Source: Candidatus Saccharibacteria bacterium UBA6664
GTDB taxonomy: Bacteria; Patescibacteriota; Saccharimonadia; Saccharimonadales; Saccharimonadaceae
Length of the DNA stretch: 64,000 bases
Reading direction: 5' to 3'
Assembly (NCBI GenBank): GCA_002455275.1
Contig: DKKO01000001.1
Location: 228,799 to 292,798 of the forward strand
Shown: piece by piece, positions 41,757-50,028 of the stretch
Layout: the number at the start of each line of letters is the position of its first letter
How positions within the stretch are numbered: position 1 is the first letter of the stretch
Program-made: the position numbers and the translations under genes
Notes under the pieces: generated by a model
Told to the model about the DNA's origin: nothing
Database searches by the model: none
What the model saw: the letters and a program-made list of their open reading frames with translations, nothing else

Positions 41757-42175
41757 ACGCATGGTTACTCGTAGTATTTCTTGTTGTTGTACTAGTGGTA
41801 GGTGCCGTGATACTGTTTATCATTACGAACGGCCGAGGCAAGGGGTCGAGCCTAAACGTGGACAAGTATCGTAAAGATTGGCTCGGTATTGAGCGCCAAC
41901 TTGTGAAAAACCAGGAATCAAGCTACCATTTGTGCATTTTGAACGCCGACAAGCTGCTTGATCAAGCGCTGAGGCAACTTGGCTATAAAGGTAGTACTAT
42001 GGGCGAACGCCTAAAATCTGCGCAAGACAAATGGTCGAATCGCAACAACGTATGGACTGCTCATAAGCTGCGTAATAAAATCGCCCATGAATCGGATGTT
42101 CAAATAAGTTACGACACCACTCGTCGCGCTTTGGCTGCATTTCGACAGGCGCTAAAGGACGTAGGAGCGATTTAA
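41753..42175 (+). CDS. Membrane-anchored HEPN-like protein within the gat operon
   Basis: 140 residues. One N-terminal membrane helix (about 4-24, WLLVVFLVVVLVVGAVILFI) precedes a four-helix cytosolic domain (about 38-138). The domain has RNKIAHE at residues 107-113, matching the Rx4-6H motif of HEPN ribonucleases (R107, H112), within a HEPN-like layout. Genes on both sides overlap it (ATGA and TAATG), so it is expressed with GatCAB. Whether it is an active RNase, a tRNA-linked factor or only structurally similar is unknown. Confidence 0.65.
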   Translation: MNAWLLVVFLVVVLVVGAVILFIITNGRGKGSSLNVDKYRKDWLGIERQLVKNQESSYHLCILNADKLLDQALRQLGYKGSTMGERLKSAQDKWSNRNNVWTAHKLRNKIAHESDVQISYDTTRRALAAFRQALKDVGAI

Positions 42176-43611
42176 TGAGTACTGAATATGAAATGACTAT
42201 TGGCATCGAATGTCATGTGCAGCTAGCAACAAAGTCAAAGTTATTTAGCGCTGCCGATAATGACGCTCGAGACAAAGAGCCAAATGCTGTCGTGTCGCCA
42301 ATCGATTTTGGCTTGCCCGGCATGCTGCCAGTACTAAACCGTGAGGCGGTTGACTTAGCTATACGAGCAGGGAAGGCACTGAGCGCCGAAATTGCTCGTG
42401 TGAGTCGCTTTGATCGTAAACACTATTTTTACCCAGACCTACCCAAAGGCTATCAGACAACTCAGATGTATCAGCCTATTATTCTAGCTGGATTTGTAGA
42501 TGCACCATGCGAAGATGGATCAACGGTTCACGTGCGAATTCATCACGCACACATGGAAGAAGATGCCGGTAAGCTTACACACTACGCTGACTATAGTTTA
42601 GTAGATTTAAACCGGGCGGGCACGCCACTCATCGAAATAGTTTCTGAACCGGACATTCACAGTGCTGCTGAGGCCAAGGCCTACGCGATGGAACTATACC
42701 GGCTCATGACATACGCGGGCGTGACCCATGGCGACTTGTATCACGGCAACATGCGATTCGATGTAAATATCTCAGTAGCACCAAAGGGTGCGACTGAGCT
42801 CGGTAAGCGCGCAGAAGTGAAGAACCTCAATTCATTTAGAAGTGTTGAAAAAGCCGCAGAATTCGAATTTAAGCGCCAGGTGGAACTGTTAGAAAAAGGC
42901 GAGCGCGTAGTTCAGGAAACAAGGGGCTGGGACGATGCCAAGCAAAAAACATTCAGCCAGCGAAGCAAAGAAGACGCTCAAGACTACAGGTACATGCCTG
43001 ATGCTGATATTCCTCCAATCGTACTGACCGATGAAGAAATTCAGTCGATTCAAGCTGTTGTGCCAATGCTTCCATCAGACTACCGTACTGCTTGGCAAAA
43101 TCTTGCTTTAGATAGCTCAGTCATAAACAAACTGCTATCACGACAAATATATGCGGTCATAATGTATGACGTCCAGCAAGAAGCAGGCGATGCATCTGCA
43201 ATCCGCGTCGCAAACTGGCTGGCGAGTACCATAAAATCTGATGATGATGAAGCTGGCGATTTGAATATAAAAGCCGAAACCGAAGATCTCATTGTACTTG
43301 CGGCTATGACCGAAGCAAATGAATTATCCAGCACAAACGCGAAGGCTGTATTTAATGAGCTTATTCGTGGTGGCAAAAACCCGCGTCAAATTGCAGAAGC
43401 GAACAACATGCTGCAAGTCAGCGATGAAGGTGAAATTGCGGCGATTGTAGACGAAGTTTTGAGTGACCCCGAAAGTCAAAAGGCGGTTGAAGATATTCGT
43501 AGTGGCAATGACAAAGCGATTGGCTATCTCGTAGGTCAGATTATGAAAAAATCTGCCGGCAAAGCCAATCCGGGTTTAGCTCAGAAACTCATTCGCGAAA
43601 AGCTAACATAA
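42175..43611 (+). CDS. gatB: Asp/Glu-tRNA amidotransferase subunit B
   Basis: 478 residues, full length. IGIECHVQLATKSKLF, HYFYPDLPKGYQTTQ and the EDAGKLTH strand form the catalytic cradle; the C-terminal helical and YqeY-like tail (ending GKANPGLAQKLIREKL) binds tRNA. It phosphorylates and amidates misacylated Glu-tRNA(Gln) or Asp-tRNA(Asn). Last gene of the operon. Confidence 0.97.
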   Translation: MSTEYEMTIGIECHVQLATKSKLFSAADNDARDKEPNAVVSPIDFGLPGMLPVLNREAVDLAIRAGKALSAEIARVSRFDRKHYFYPDLPKGYQTTQMYQPIILAGFVDAPCEDGSTVHVRIHHAHMEEDAGKLTHYADYSLVDLNRAGTPLIEIVSEPDIHSAAEAKAYAMELYRLMTYAGVTHGDLYHGNMRFDVNISVAPKGATELGKRAEVKNLNSFRSVEKAAEFEFKRQVELLEKGERVVQETRGWDDAKQKTFSQRSKEDAQDYRYMPDADIPPIVLTDEEIQSIQAVVPMLPSDYRTAWQNLALDSSVINKLLSRQIYAVIMYDVQQEAGDASAIRVANWLASTIKSDDDEAGDLNIKAETEDLIVLAAMTEANELSSTNAKAVFNELIRGGKNPRQIAEANNMLQVSDEGEIAAIVDEVLSDPESQKAVEDIRSGNDKAIGYLVGQIMKKSAGKANPGLAQKLIREKLT

Positions 43612-43613
43612 CG

Positions 43614-43619
43614 TACAAT
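43614..43619 (+). promoter_or_regulatory. -10 box, leaderless start of galU
   Basis: TACAAT ends six bases before the ATG at 43626. An AGGAG at 43620-43624 could instead serve the second ATG at 43632, so the start is ambiguous by two codons. Confidence 0.55.
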
Positions 43620-43625
43620 AGGAGC

Positions 43626-44528
43626 ATGAATATGCACAAACCAACAAAAGCTATCATTGCCGCAGCAGGCTTTGGTACCCGTTTTCTTCCGCAAACCAAG
43701 GCTATGCCTAAGGAGATGCTGCCGCTTATCGACAAGCCGATTATTCAGTACGTGGTTGAGGAGCTTGTAGATGCGGGTATTAAAGACATTATTATCGTTG
43801 GTAGCACCAACAAACGTGCCATCGAGGATCATTTCGACATACCAAGTGAAGATTTGCTTGCTAACCTTCGGGCTGGTGGTGAAAAAAAGAAGCCATTTAT
43901 TGAGCAAATCGAAGCTGTATCGAACCTGGCGAATTTTATATATGTGCGCCAAAAAGGCCCGTACGGAAATGCTACGCCTCTTATGTGTGCCGCACATCTA
44001 ATCAATCCAGATGAATCATTTATCTATACTTTTGCAGATGACTTTATTGCAGCATCACCGAGTCGCTTTGCTCAGATGATTGAAGCAGCCGAGCGACTTG
44101 ATGGAGCAGTTTTATCTTGTAAACGAGTAGAGAACGAGGAAGAATACAGTCGATATGGTTTTGCCGCAGGCGAGACAGTAGAAGATGGCGTGATAAAAAT
44201 GAATAGTATCGTCGAAAAGCCAGGTCGAGAGAGTGCGCCATCAGACCTAGCGAGTGTCAGCAGCTACTTACTTCCTGGATCATTCTTTTCATACTTAGAT
44301 AAAGCCAAAGCAAGCTACGACGCCTCAGCCGGAGAGTTCACGTTTCAGCCAATAATGCAAAAAATGATAGACGACGGACATGCATTTTATGGTTATGAAA
44401 TAAAAGGTGGAACTTTCTACGATACGGGTAACAAACTTGAGTATCTAAAAACAACTATAGACTTTGGCTTAAAGCACCCCGAGCTTGGCCCACAGCTTGA
44501 ATCATATCTGAAAAACCGCCTCGGTTAA
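43626..44528 (+). CDS. galU: UTP-glucose-1-phosphate uridylyltransferase
   Basis: 300 residues. Nucleotide-binding AAGFGTRFLPQTKAMPKEML, VVEELVDAGI, FADDFI with the metal-binding Asp (DDF) and VEKPGRE are typical. It makes UDP-glucose for surface glycans. Start choice is discussed with its -10. Confidence 0.93.
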   Translation: MNMHKPTKAIIAAAGFGTRFLPQTKAMPKEMLPLIDKPIIQYVVEELVDAGIKDIIIVGSTNKRAIEDHFDIPSEDLLANLRAGGEKKKPFIEQIEAVSNLANFIYVRQKGPYGNATPLMCAAHLINPDESFIYTFADDFIAASPSRFAQMIEAAERLDGAVLSCKRVENEEEYSRYGFAAGETVEDGVIKMNSIVEKPGRESAPSDLASVSSYLLPGSFFSYLDKAKASYDASAGEFTFQPIMQKMIDDGHAFYGYEIKGGTFYDTGNKLEYLKTTIDFGLKHPELGPQLESYLKNRLG

Positions 44529-44529
44529 A

Positions 44530-44558
44530 TTGTCACCTCAAAGCATAAGGCGTATACT
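44530..44558 (+). promoter_or_regulatory. Promoter of the GlsB-like gene
   Basis: TTGTCA (44530-44535), 17-base spacer, TATACT (44553-44558). Leader of about 25 bases with AGAGGAGG. The -35 overlaps the galU stop region. Confidence 0.6.
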
Positions 44559-44587
44559 AAAAGAGTAAATGTAGAAGAGGAGGTTAT

Positions 44588-44872
44588 ATGGACGCAGGAT
44601 TAGGTGGATGGTTCGGCACGATTGTCATTGGCGGCCTAGCAGGATGGGCAGCTTCAATGTTAATGAAAACTAACGACTCTATGGGCGTAATTTGGAACGT
44701 TGTGGTGGGTGTATTGGGCGCTATGTTAGCAAACTTTTTATTGCCGATGATTGGATTTTCAGGTACGAATGATCAATCTGGCCTTATAACCAAATTTGTC
44801 GTGGCGTTTATTGGTGCTTGTGTACTTTTGTTTGTCGTGAAATTGTTTACGGAAAAAAAGTCAGCTAGTTAG
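44588..44872 (+). CDS. GlsB/YeaQ/YmgE-family membrane protein
   Basis: 94 residues with three hydrophobic helices, GWFGTIVIGGLAGWAASMLM and GVIWNVVVGVLGAMLANFLL being diagnostic. Family members are small stress-induced inner-membrane proteins of unknown mechanism. An ideal AGAGGAGG site and a near-consensus promoter suggest good expression. Confidence 0.85.
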   Translation: MDAGLGGWFGTIVIGGLAGWAASMLMKTNDSMGVIWNVVVGVLGAMLANFLLPMIGFSGTNDQSGLITKFVVAFIGACVLLFVVKLFTEKKSAS

Positions 44873-44890
44873 TACAATCATCTGCTGTGA

Positions 44891-44896
44891 TATACT
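44891..44896 (+). promoter_or_regulatory. Extended -10 upstream of the 79-residue gene
   Basis: TGA followed by TATACT; leader of about 23 bases. Confidence 0.5.
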
Positions 44897-44925
44897 CATA
44901 CGTAAGATAGGAACAAAATATTTTT

Positions 44926-45165
44926 ATGGATGCAATGGAAATACTAGTCATAATACTCTCGACATTTTTAGCAATATTTTTGCTTGTAGGAATTATTCTT
45001 ACCGTTCTGTTGGTTAGGGTGACACAGCAGATAAAGCGAATTACCGGTACGGCTGAGCGTACGGCAAGTACAATTGAGTCTGCCGTGACAAACTTTACAA
45101 AAGTTAGCTCACCATTAGTTATTGCGAAAATGGTAAAAGATGAATTTAATAAACGACGAAAATAA
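44926..45165 (+). CDS. Small membrane protein, 79 residues
   Basis: One hydrophobic helix (about residues 5-30, ILVIILSTFLAIFLLVGIIL) followed by an amphipathic helix with ERTASTIESAVTNF. It resembles DUF948-like single-pass proteins that often precede YtxH genes. The next gene begins eight bases after it. Confidence 0.65.
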   Translation: MDAMEILVIILSTFLAIFLLVGIILTVLLVRVTQQIKRITGTAERTASTIESAVTNFTKVSSPLVIAKMVKDEFNKRRK

Positions 45166-45173
45166 GGAGTAAT

Positions 45174-45455
45174 ATGTCTAAAGGTAAATTTGCACTCGGA
45201 GCTATAGTAGGAGCGTTTATCGGCGCGGTTGCGGGGCTATTGACGGCTCCAAAAACTGGTAAAGAAACACGCGAAGATTTGTATCGTAAAGCAGACAAAT
45301 TGAAAACAGAGGCAGATAAAAAGACTAAAGAAGCTGTGGAAATGGCAGACAATGTTAAGAACGACGTAAAGGCTAAGGCTGATGAGCTAAAAAACCGAAC
45401 GGAAAATGCAGTAGAAGGTGCAAAATCAGGCTTCAACAAACCACTCAAGAAATAG
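45174..45455 (+). CDS. YtxH-domain protein
   Basis: 93 residues. The N-terminal glycine-rich membrane segment (LGAIVGAFIGAVAGLLTAPK, TGKETRED) is the YtxH signature; the rest is a long Lys/Glu/Ala coiled helix. Such proteins are stress-linked and membrane associated, without a known biochemical role. AAGGAG precedes the ATG. Confidence 0.85.
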   Translation: MSKGKFALGAIVGAFIGAVAGLLTAPKTGKETREDLYRKADKLKTEADKKTKEAVEMADNVKNDVKAKADELKNRTENAVEGAKSGFNKPLKK

Positions 45456-45459
45456 CTTC

Positions 45460-45753
45460 ATGGCTGACGATACTTCACCGAAAAAGAAGCCCGGCCACAA
45501 AATAGCTGAGGACAGTGAAAGAGGGGCACGAAAAGCGCTGCTTGAAGAGCTGTTCTATGATTTTAGCTCGTCAAAAGCAAATGTCTATAAAATGAACTTC
45601 ATTCGAGGCATGTTCTTCGGGTTCGGTAGTGTAATTGGTGGTACGATACTCGTTGTAGTAACGGTATTTCTACTCACCAGCCTAGTTGACCTACCTGGCG
45701 GAATCGGTGAGTTCATACAGAGCATTATCGATGCTATGAATACACCTCGCTAG
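45460..45753 (+). CDS. DUF5665-like membrane protein
   Basis: 97 residues. A charged N terminus, LLEELFYDFSSSKANVYKMN, then FIRGMFFGFGSVIGGTILVV as membrane helix with a second hydrophobic part, ending near a short amphipathic helix. This layout matches DUF5665. The ATG at 45460, four bases after the YtxH stop, is preferred to an upstream in-frame start inside that gene. Confidence 0.7.
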   Translation: MADDTSPKKKPGHKIAEDSERGARKALLEELFYDFSSSKANVYKMNFIRGMFFGFGSVIGGTILVVVTVFLLTSLVDLPGGIGEFIQSIIDAMNTPR

Positions 45754-45788
45754 TGCATTTTACTACAGTATCGAATCTGCAAATTCGG

Positions 45789-45794
45789 TATACT
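45789..45794 (+). promoter_or_regulatory. -10 box of dnaE, near-leaderless
   Basis: TATACT ends nine bases before the ATG at 45804. Confidence 0.55.
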
Positions 45795-45803
45795 AGATGA
45801 AGT

Positions 45804-48800
45804 ATGGGAAAAAGTGTAGCGGGTAATCAATCGGGCGGCGCATTGTCGCCTTCTGATTACGTGCACTTGCATAATCACACGCACCACAGTTTGCTCGATG
45901 GTCTAACGAAAGTCGATGAATTAGTTCAGCGCGTGAAGGCGCTAGGAATGAACGCTTGTGCTATTACAGACCACGGCACAATGAGTGGTGCGATAGAGTT
46001 TTATAAAGCGGCTAAATCTGAAGATATAAAACCTATTGTTGGTATTGAAGCATATGTTGCTGCACGTTCTCGATTTGATAAAGACCCCGCCAAAGATAAA
46101 GCGCGCTATCACGTTACCTTGCTTGCAATGAATAAGGCTGGCTATCAGAACTTGATGAAGCTTTCGACCAAGGCCAACCTTGAGGGGATGTATTACAAAC
46201 CGCGTATCGATCATGAGCTGCTGGAAGAGCTTAATGAAGGAATAATTGTTCTTAGCGGCTGTGCAAGTGGTGAGCTTGGTGAGCAACTTCGGATAGATAA
46301 TTACGAAGAAGCAAAATCAATAGCTTCCTGGTATAAATCAGTGTTCGGCGACAGATATTACCTGGAGCTGCAAGACCATGGGCATCTAGAATCAAAAACC
46401 GCTTGGGAAGTTCAAACGAAAATTAATGGCTACCTTGATACACTCTCTAAAGATCTTGATATTCCTTGCGTTATAACGAGCGACGGGCACTACCTTGATC
46501 ATTCTGACCAAGAAGCTCACGAAATCCTACTTTGTGTTGGAACGGGCGCCTTTTTGGCTGATGAAAACAGAATGAGTCTTAGAGATTTCGAACTCCACGT
46601 AACCGACCCAAAAGAAATTATCGATAGATGGGGAAAGACTCACTCTGAAGCGGTACGAAATACAAAACGTATCGCTGATCGCTGCGAGCTAGAAATTGAA
46701 CTTGGCGGCATTTTAATTCCGACGTTTCCAGTGCCACAAGGCGAAACCGAAAAGTCCTACCTAGACAAGCTCGTCTATAACGGCTTAGCTGTTCGTTATT
46801 TAGACATGTCCCGAGAGAAAGCTGAAAAAACGCCAAGTGATGCGATACGAAAAACCTTGGATAAAAGCATCGTCGATCGCTTGGATATGGAGCTCGACGT
46901 GCTTGAAAAAATGGGGTACAACGGATATTTCTTGATCGTTCAAGACTTCATCAACTGGGGCAAAAGTCAGGGGATTATTTTTGGACCCGGTCGAGGCTCG
47001 GCGGCTGGATCAATCGTAGCGTACGCATTAAACATCACCGATCTTGACCCGTTAAAATACGATTTGCTATTCGAGCGTTTTCTTAACCCTGACCGAATCT
47101 CTATGCCCGACATTGATATCGACATTCAAGATACTCGGCGAGGTGAAGTAATTGAATACTGTGCAAACAAGTACGGTGAGGATCGAGTCGCCAATATTGT
47201 TACCTTTGGAAAAATGGCGGCTCGTGCCGCTGTGCGTGATGTCGCCCGTGTGCTTCAGGTTCCGTATGCCGAAAGCGACCGCTTAGCAAAACTCATTCCG
47301 CCACCGGTTCAGGGTAGGCATATTCCACTAAAGACGAGTGTTGAAGCAGACGCTGACCTGAAACGTGAGTATGAGAATAACCCAACCGCAAAAACCGTTT
47401 TCGACTATGCTATCCGGCTTGAAGGCACTATTCGGTCGCACGGTGTCCATGCCGCCGGAGTCGTTATCGCCCCTGATGACATCGTAAACTATACTCCGCT
47501 TGAAATGGCGCAAAAAGGGGTAGTAGCCACGCAATACCCAATGTATCCGGTGGAAGAACTAGGTCTGCTAAAAATGGATTTTTTGGGCCTTTCCAACCTG
47601 ACGATTATCAACAATGCGCTTCGAATTATCAAAAAAGTATACAAAAACGACATTGTTCTATCTGCTATCCCACTTGATGACGAGAAGACCTATGAGCTGT
47701 TCCAACGCGGCGATACCACTGGTGTATTTCAGCTTGAGTCTGCTGGAATGAAGCGATATCTAAGAGAGTTACAGCCAACAGTGTTTGAGGATATTATCGC
47801 GATGGTTGCACTCTATAGGCCTGGCCCAATGCAATTTATCGATAGCTTTATTAAGCGCAAGCATGGCGAAGAAGCGATTAACTATTTGCATCCAAAGATG
47901 GAAGCTGCGCTGTCGAGCACGTATGGTATTTTGGTGTATCAAGAGCAATTTATGCAGATATCAAAAGACTTAGCAGGTTTCACGGGTGGTCAGGCAGATA
48001 CTTTGCGTAAGGCTGTCGGTAAGAAAATTATTAGTTTGATGAAGAAGGTAAAACCGGAATTTATCGAAGGTGCCATTCAACATTCGGATGCCGACAGAAA
48101 AGATATGGAAAAGTTTTGGGCGCAGCTAGAGGAGTTTGCAAACTACTGTTTCAACAAATCGCACGCGGCATGCTATGGACTAATCTCCTACTGGACTGCT
48201 TACCTAAAGGCTCACTATCCAGATGCATTTATGGCCGCTTTAATGACGAGTGATGCGGACGATATTGATCGATTAGCTATTGAAATCAATGAATGTAAGC
48301 ATATGGGCATCGAGGTATTACCTCCAGATATTAACCAATCGTTCGTTGAGTTCGCTGTAGTGCCAGACAAAAGCCAAATTCGTTTCGGCATGGCTGCTGT
48401 AAAGGGTGTAGGTGTCGGTGCGGTAGAAGAAATATTGCGAGCACGCGACGAAGGAGAATTTAGTAGCGTAGAAGATTTTGCTAAAAGAGTTAGCACATCA
48501 AAGTTCAACAAAAAGGCCTGGGATTCATTGATAAAATCTGGAGGCTTCGATAGTTTTGGCGATCGATCCGATCTGCTGTTCAATCTCGAGTCAATTCAAG
48601 GTTTCGCAAATAAACTTCAAAAGGAAGCAATTAGCGGCCAGACAGACCTATTCGGTGCACTACAAGCAGACTCAGGTATGGGCGTACAGCCAACAATCAC
48701 CCTAAGCCCTTCACCAACTAAGCATACCCAAAAAGAGCGCCTCACCTGGGAGCGTGAACTGCTTGGTCTATATATTAGTGCGCATCCACTCGATAATTAT

Positions 48801-49469
48801 GATATTTATTTTGAAGAGCAAACCGTGCCCCTGGCGAGTATGAAGCCCGAAATTGATGGCAAAAAACTCACTATAGGTGGCATCGTGACTAATGTCCGAA
48901 CGATAGTCACAAAATCAGGCTCGAAGATGGCATTTGTTGGCATTGAAGATAAGACTGGCGAAAGTGAACTAGTAGTATTCCCGGATCTTTACAGTAAGGT
49001 AGCTAATGATTTAAAGCAAGATGTGGTATTGCGAGCAGTGGGAAAAGTTAACGCACGAGACCGCGATGGTAATGAGACGACAGATGTGAAACTCATTGCT
49101 GATGAGATTATGATTGTGTCAGACAAAGAACTCGCTGGATACGAATCCACCGGTAGAGCAATGAAAAAACCGAAACCGCGTGCTTCATCTGTTACTGTCA
49201 CAAAAAAAGCGGTACCTGCGCCTACTTATGAACCTCAGCTACCAACAGACAAAAGATTGTACGTGCACATTGATGACCCCGATGATGATGCTCGCCTGAT
49301 GGCCTTAAAAGAGATTTGTGCCAAGCATCCAGGCACAGCAGACATCGTGCTAGTCCTGGGGGCGGACAAAAAATCAGCGATAAAGTTACCATTCAAAATC
49401 GATGAAAGTAGCGGGCTGATCGAAGAACTATCTGCTCAGCTAGGTGCGGAGAGCGTTAAGCTGCGCTGA
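45804..49469 (+). CDS. dnaE: DNA polymerase III alpha subunit
   Basis: 1221 residues. An N-terminal PHP domain (YVHLHNHTHHSLLDG, ITDHGTMSG), polymerase palm motifs PGRGSAAGSIVAYAL and PDIDIDIQD with the catalytic Asp pair (near residue 430), fingers/little finger with RPGPMQFIDSFIKRKHG, a helix-hairpin-helix region and a C-terminal OB domain (ISAHPLDNYD, then KLTIGGIVTNVRTI). The PHP metal-binding residues appear largely kept. It is the replicative polymerase. Its last 14 bases overlap the convergent SpoU gene. Confidence 0.97.
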   Translation: MGKSVAGNQSGGALSPSDYVHLHNHTHHSLLDGLTKVDELVQRVKALGMNACAITDHGTMSGAIEFYKAAKSEDIKPIVGIEAYVAARSRFDKDPAKDKARYHVTLLAMNKAGYQNLMKLSTKANLEGMYYKPRIDHELLEELNEGIIVLSGCASGELGEQLRIDNYEEAKSIASWYKSVFGDRYYLELQDHGHLESKTAWEVQTKINGYLDTLSKDLDIPCVITSDGHYLDHSDQEAHEILLCVGTGAFLADENRMSLRDFELHVTDPKEIIDRWGKTHSEAVRNTKRIADRCELEIELGGILIPTFPVPQGETEKSYLDKLVYNGLAVRYLDMSREKAEKTPSDAIRKTLDKSIVDRLDMELDVLEKMGYNGYFLIVQDFINWGKSQGIIFGPGRGSAAGSIVAYALNITDLDPLKYDLLFERFLNPDRISMPDIDIDIQDTRRGEVIEYCANKYGEDRVANIVTFGKMAARAAVRDVARVLQVPYAESDRLAKLIPPPVQGRHIPLKTSVEADADLKREYENNPTAKTVFDYAIRLEGTIRSHGVHAAGVVIAPDDIVNYTPLEMAQKGVVATQYPMYPVEELGLLKMDFLGLSNLTIINNALRIIKKVYKNDIVLSAIPLDDEKTYELFQRGDTTGVFQLESAGMKRYLRELQPTVFEDIIAMVALYRPGPMQFIDSFIKRKHGEEAINYLHPKMEAALSSTYGILVYQEQFMQISKDLAGFTGGQADTLRKAVGKKIISLMKKVKPEFIEGAIQHSDADRKDMEKFWAQLEEFANYCFNKSHAACYGLISYWTAYLKAHYPDAFMAALMTSDADDIDRLAIEINECKHMGIEVLPPDINQSFVEFAVVPDKSQIRFGMAAVKGVGVGAVEEILRARDEGEFSSVEDFAKRVSTSKFNKKAWDSLIKSGGFDSFGDRSDLLFNLESIQGFANKLQKEAISGQTDLFGALQADSGMGVQPTITLSPSPTKHTQKERLTWERELLGLYISAHPLDNYDIYFEEQTVPLASMKPEIDGKKLTIGGIVTNVRTIVTKSGSKMAFVGIEDKTGESELVVFPDLYSKVANDLKQDVVLRAVGKVNARDRDGNETTDVKLIADEIMIVSDKELAGYESTGRAMKKPKPRASSVTVTKKAVPAPTYEPQLPTDKRLYVHIDDPDDDARLMALKEICAKHPGTADIVLVLGADKKSAIKLPFKIDESSGLIEELSAQLGAESVKLR

Positions 49470-49941
49470 GCTGATACAGCGCTATACCAGCTGCAACCGA
49501 AACGTTAAACGATTCTTTCTTGCCTTGCATCGGAATTTCCACAATATGATCGCACCTGTCTAACAGACCGGTATCTACGCCAGCTACCTCTTCACCCAAT
49601 AATAAAGCGATTTTGTTCGGAGGAGAAAAGTCACGCACGCTACTGCTAGTAGGGGCTTGCTCAAGAGCCACTAGGGGTAGCGTATTGGTATCGAGCCATG
49701 TCAACAGGTTATCATATTGCTCAAAAGCCACCATGGTTTCAGCGCCAAGAGCAGTTTTATGTATCTGAGAGGTGATTTTATCGGCTAAATGAGGGAGGCG
49801 CTTGTCTTTACTGTGCGTTGGGTAGGGCGTGTAGCCTGAAAGAATGATTTTTTTCACCCCAAAGCCTTCCGCTGTGCGAAAAATTGAACCTACATTATGA
49901 GTAGAGCGAATATTATGCAGAACTAAAGTGATTTCTGTCAT
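49456..49941 (-). CDS. SpoU/TrmH-family RNA 2'-O-methyltransferase
   Basis: 161 residues. SPOUT knot motifs: LVLHNIRSTHNVGSIFRTAE at the N terminus, IALLLGEEVAGVD and the C-terminal MQGKKESFNVSVAAGIALYQ. This is the minimal SpoU domain, as in TrmH/TrmL-type tRNA methylases. The inner ATG (49941) is chosen since a TATACT lies seven bases upstream. Target RNA unknown. Confidence 0.9.
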   Translation of the reverse strand: MTEITLVLHNIRSTHNVGSIFRTAEGFGVKKIILSGYTPYPTHSKDKRLPHLADKITSQIHKTALGAETMVAFEQYDNLLTWLDTNTLPLVALEQAPTSSSVRDFSPPNKIALLLGEEVAGVDTGLLDRCDHIVEIPMQGKKESFNVSVAAGIALYQLSAA

Positions 49942-49948
49942 CATCTAT

Positions 49949-49954
49949 AGTATA
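49949..49954 (-). promoter_or_regulatory. -10 box, leaderless start of the SpoU gene
   Basis: TATACT on the minus strand, seven bases before the ATG at 49941 (four before the alternative ATG at 49944). Confidence 0.55.
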
Positions 49955-50014
49955 GCGAAGCACGAGTCTTCAGGCGAGCTGTTGTATAATCTATAAAAAC
50001 CATGAGCTTTTTGG

Positions 50015-50020
50015 TACACT
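50015..50020 (+). promoter_or_regulatory. -10 box, near-leaderless GTG start of the GspE/PilB gene
   Basis: TACACT ends eight bases before the GTG at 50029. An additional TATAAT lies at 49985-49990. Confidence 0.45.
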
Positions 50021-50028
50021 AATCAGTA

